Shown: positions 12,697-14,025 of the stretch, piece by piece | Numbering within the stretch: the first letter of the stretch is position 1 | Layout of the letters: the number at the start of each line of letters is the position of its first letter | Source of the DNA: a bacterium | GTDB taxonomy: Bacteria > Patescibacteriota > Minisyncoccia > Moranbacterales > UBA2206 | Direction of reading: 5' to 3' | Length of the DNA: 14,025 bases | Assembly (NCBI GenBank): GCA_021789395.1 | Contig: JAJYJP010000016.1 | Span: 1-14,025 of the forward strand | Made by a program: the position numbers and the translations under genes | The notes under the pieces: generated by a model | What the model saw: the letters and a program-made list of their open reading frames with translations, nothing else | Told to the model about the DNA's origin: nothing | The model's database searches: none

Positions 12697-12969
12697 ATGG
12701 AAAAAGGTGCGGTCATCAAACACGATCTGAAAAAAGCTCCGAAAACCGGAGACTGGGGTTATATGTCACCCAAAGTGGACAAATCCAGATGCAGCGGTTG
12801 TGCAACGTGCGTCCCGTTTTGTCCGGAGGCGGCCATCTCGATGGTAAAAGACCCGGAAGCTAAAAATAACAAGGGTGAAGTTTCTTCTTTTGACTATGAT
12901 TTTTGCAAGGGCTGCGGCGTGTGTTCTGATGTTTGTCCGATGAAAGCCATAACTATGCAGAAAAAATAA
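12697..12969 (+). CDS. porD: Pyruvate:ferredoxin oxidoreductase, delta (2x[4Fe-4S]) subunit
   Basis: A 90-residue ferredoxin-type subunit. CSGCATCVPFCP (32-43) provides C32, C35, C38 and C42, and CKGCGVCSDVCP (70-81) provides C70, C73, C76 and C80. These are two complete CxxCxxCxxxCP sites for [4Fe-4S] clusters that carry electrons from the TPP cofactor to soluble ferredoxin. The N-terminal GDWGYMSPKVDKSRC is typical of POR delta. The gene starts four bases after the gamma stop and has no SD, so translation probably depends on the operon's earlier genes. Alpha starts 12 bases after its stop. Confidence 0.95.
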   Translation: MEKGAVIKHDLKKAPKTGDWGYMSPKVDKSRCSGCATCVPFCPEAAISMVKDPEAKNNKGEVSSFDYDFCKGCGVCSDVCPMKAITMQKK

Positions 12970-12981
12970 AATTTGATAAAC

Positions 12982-14025
12982 ATGATGGATGATATCAATA
13001 AGAACAAACGAATAGCGCTGACGGGTGGTGCGGCCGCGGCGGAAGCTCTCAAGCAGATCGAACCGGAAGTGATGCCGGTTTACCCGATTACGCCTCAGAC
13101 GCCGATCATCGAGACCTATGCCAAATTCCAGGCGGACGGCGAAGTGGAAACGGAAATTATACAAGTTGAATCGGAGCACAGCGCCATTTCGGCTTCTGTC
13201 GGATCGAGTGCGGCCGGCGCGCGGACGGTTACCGCCACTAGTTCGCAGGGATTGGCTTTGATGAATGAAATTTTATACATTGCGAGCGGCTTGCGCTTGC
13301 CGATTTTAATGTTGGTTTCGGCGCGGGCGCTTTCGGCTCCGCTCAACATCCATGGCGATCACAGCGACGTGATGGATGCGCGTGATACAGGCTGGATCCA
13401 AATTTTTTCGGAAAATGCGCAAGAAGTTTATGACAACACAATTATTGGCATGAAGCTGGCAGAAAAAGTCGGCTTGCCGGTCATGGTAATTATGGATGGC
13501 TTCAATGTTTCACACAGCGTGGAAAATTTGGAGATTTTAGATAAGGATGCGGTAAAAAAATTTGTCGGCGAATATAGGCCGGAAAATTATTTGTTAAACG
13601 TCGATAATCCGGTGACGTATGGTCCGTTGGCACTTCCGGATTATTATTTTGAATTCAAGGCTGATCAGGAAAAAGCGATGGAAGATTCCAAGAAAGAATA
13701 TTTGCGTATTGTTAAAGATTTCGAAAAGTTGAGTGGCAGAAAGAAAAATTATTTTGAGAGTTATAAACTAGACGATGCTGAGCACGCGATCGTTCTGGCC
13801 GGCGCGACGGCCGGCACTGCCAAAGATGTCGTGGACAAATTGAGGAACAAGGGAGAGAAAGTCGGCATCTTAAAAATCAATCTGTTTCGACCGTTCCCGC
13901 GGGAAGAAATCGTCGCAGCTCTCAAAAATGTTAAGAATATCGCTGTGATGGAGCGTGCTATTTCATCGGGAACTTATTCGCCGTTTTTCCAAGATATCAC
14001 TTCTGGTTTTTACGCTTTGGAAAAC
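12982..14025 (+). CDS. porA: Pyruvate:ferredoxin oxidoreductase, alpha subunit (3' part outside window)
   Basis: 348 codons are visible and the frame is open to the right edge, so the C-terminus is missing. Alpha contributes the pyrimidine-binding and CoA-contact parts of the TPP enzyme. GGAAAAEALKQIEPEVMPVY (15-34) followed by PITPQTPI is the typical start. QVESEHSAISASVGSSAAGA (61-80), TSSQGLALM, and the GDHSDVMDARDTGWIQIF segment (125-142) are strongly characteristic. From about residue 265 a second domain begins (AIVLAGATAGTAKDVVDKLR), with VGILKINLFRPFPREEI. Two adjacent ATG codons, at 12982 and 12985, could serve as the start; no SD distinguishes them. The beta subunit is expected just beyond the window. 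With the ADP-forming CoA ligase at the left edge this suggests acetate fermentation. Confidence 0.95.
   Translation, partial: MMDDINKNKRIALTGGAAAAEALKQIEPEVMPVYPITPQTPIIETYAKFQADGEVETEIIQVESEHSAISASVGSSAAGARTVTATSSQGLALMNEILYIASGLRLPILMLVSARALSAPLNIHGDHSDVMDARDTGWIQIFSENAQEVYDNTIIGMKLAEKVGLPVMVIMDGFNVSHSVENLEILDKDAVKKFVGEYRPENYLLNVDNPVTYGPLALPDYYFEFKADQEKAMEDSKKEYLRIVKDFEKLSGRKKNYFESYKLDDAEHAIVLAGATAGTAKDVVDKLRNKGEKVGILKINLFRPFPREEIVAALKNVKNIAVMERAISSGTYSPFFQDITSGFYALEN

Noticed and set aside
12766..13179. 137-codon minus-strand open frame across porD and porA
   Set aside because: Both plus-strand genes are certain from cysteine motifs and POR signatures.
1..14025. tRNA, rRNA, CRISPR array or riboswitch
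   Set aside because: No cloverleaf-like segment, rRNA-like stretch, regularly spaced repeat array or recognisable aptamer was seen on reading both strands.

Overview
The window looks like a chromosomal piece from a Candidate Phyla Radiation (Patescibacteria/Parcubacteria-type) bacterium. This is an inference: the genes are short and densely packed, core genes often lack a Shine-Dalgarno (SD) sequence or look leaderless, several small single-pass proteins are unlike well-known families, and energy genes suit a simple fermenter. TGA is used as a stop (for example at 9152-9154 and 9715-9717), which argues against the CPR lineages that recode UGA.

Layout. (1) 2-277: the C-terminal end of an ADP-forming acyl/acetyl-CoA synthetase ATP-grasp subunit, then two hairpins and recJ (381-2096). 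(2) 2097-2345: a divergent spacer holding a small minus-strand membrane-peptide gene with a strong SD. (3) 2346-9154: an apparent plus-strand cluster of an RNase H-like protein, a HlyD/MacA-type adaptor, a LolD/MacB-type ATPase and two MacB-type permeases. The exporter genes are interrupted between ATPase and permeases by an A/T-rich two-gene block (about 4560-6640). That block carries a protein with features of an ADP-ribosyltransferase (ART) fold, with an apparent frameshift near its 3' end, and an HExxH metalloprotein. A 13-bp sequence present at both edges suggests an insertion. (4) 9157-9717: a REP-associated (RAYT-type) Y1 transposase whose own coding sequence contains a GTAG-footed near-perfect palindrome. 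(5) 9790-11311: a small minus-strand orphan gene with a consensus promoter, divergent from two single-pass membrane proteins. One of these carries a thioredoxin-like domain with no cysteine. (6) 11451-12089: a CDP-alcohol phosphatidyltransferase-like protein with an altered active-site motif and an internal duplication. (7) 12123-14025: pyruvate:ferredoxin oxidoreductase subunits gamma, delta and alpha; alpha runs off the right edge.

Functional links. POR at the right edge makes acetyl-CoA from pyruvate, and the ADP-forming CoA ligase at the left edge could turn acetyl-CoA into acetate plus ATP, a simple fermentative ATP route. The adaptor, ATPase and two permeases probably form one MacAB-like exporter. 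The most unusual parts are the A/T-rich ART-like/zincin block inside the exporter operon, its frame disruption, and the REP-like palindrome inside the transposase gene. All assignments come from reading motifs and sequence patterns; no database search was run.
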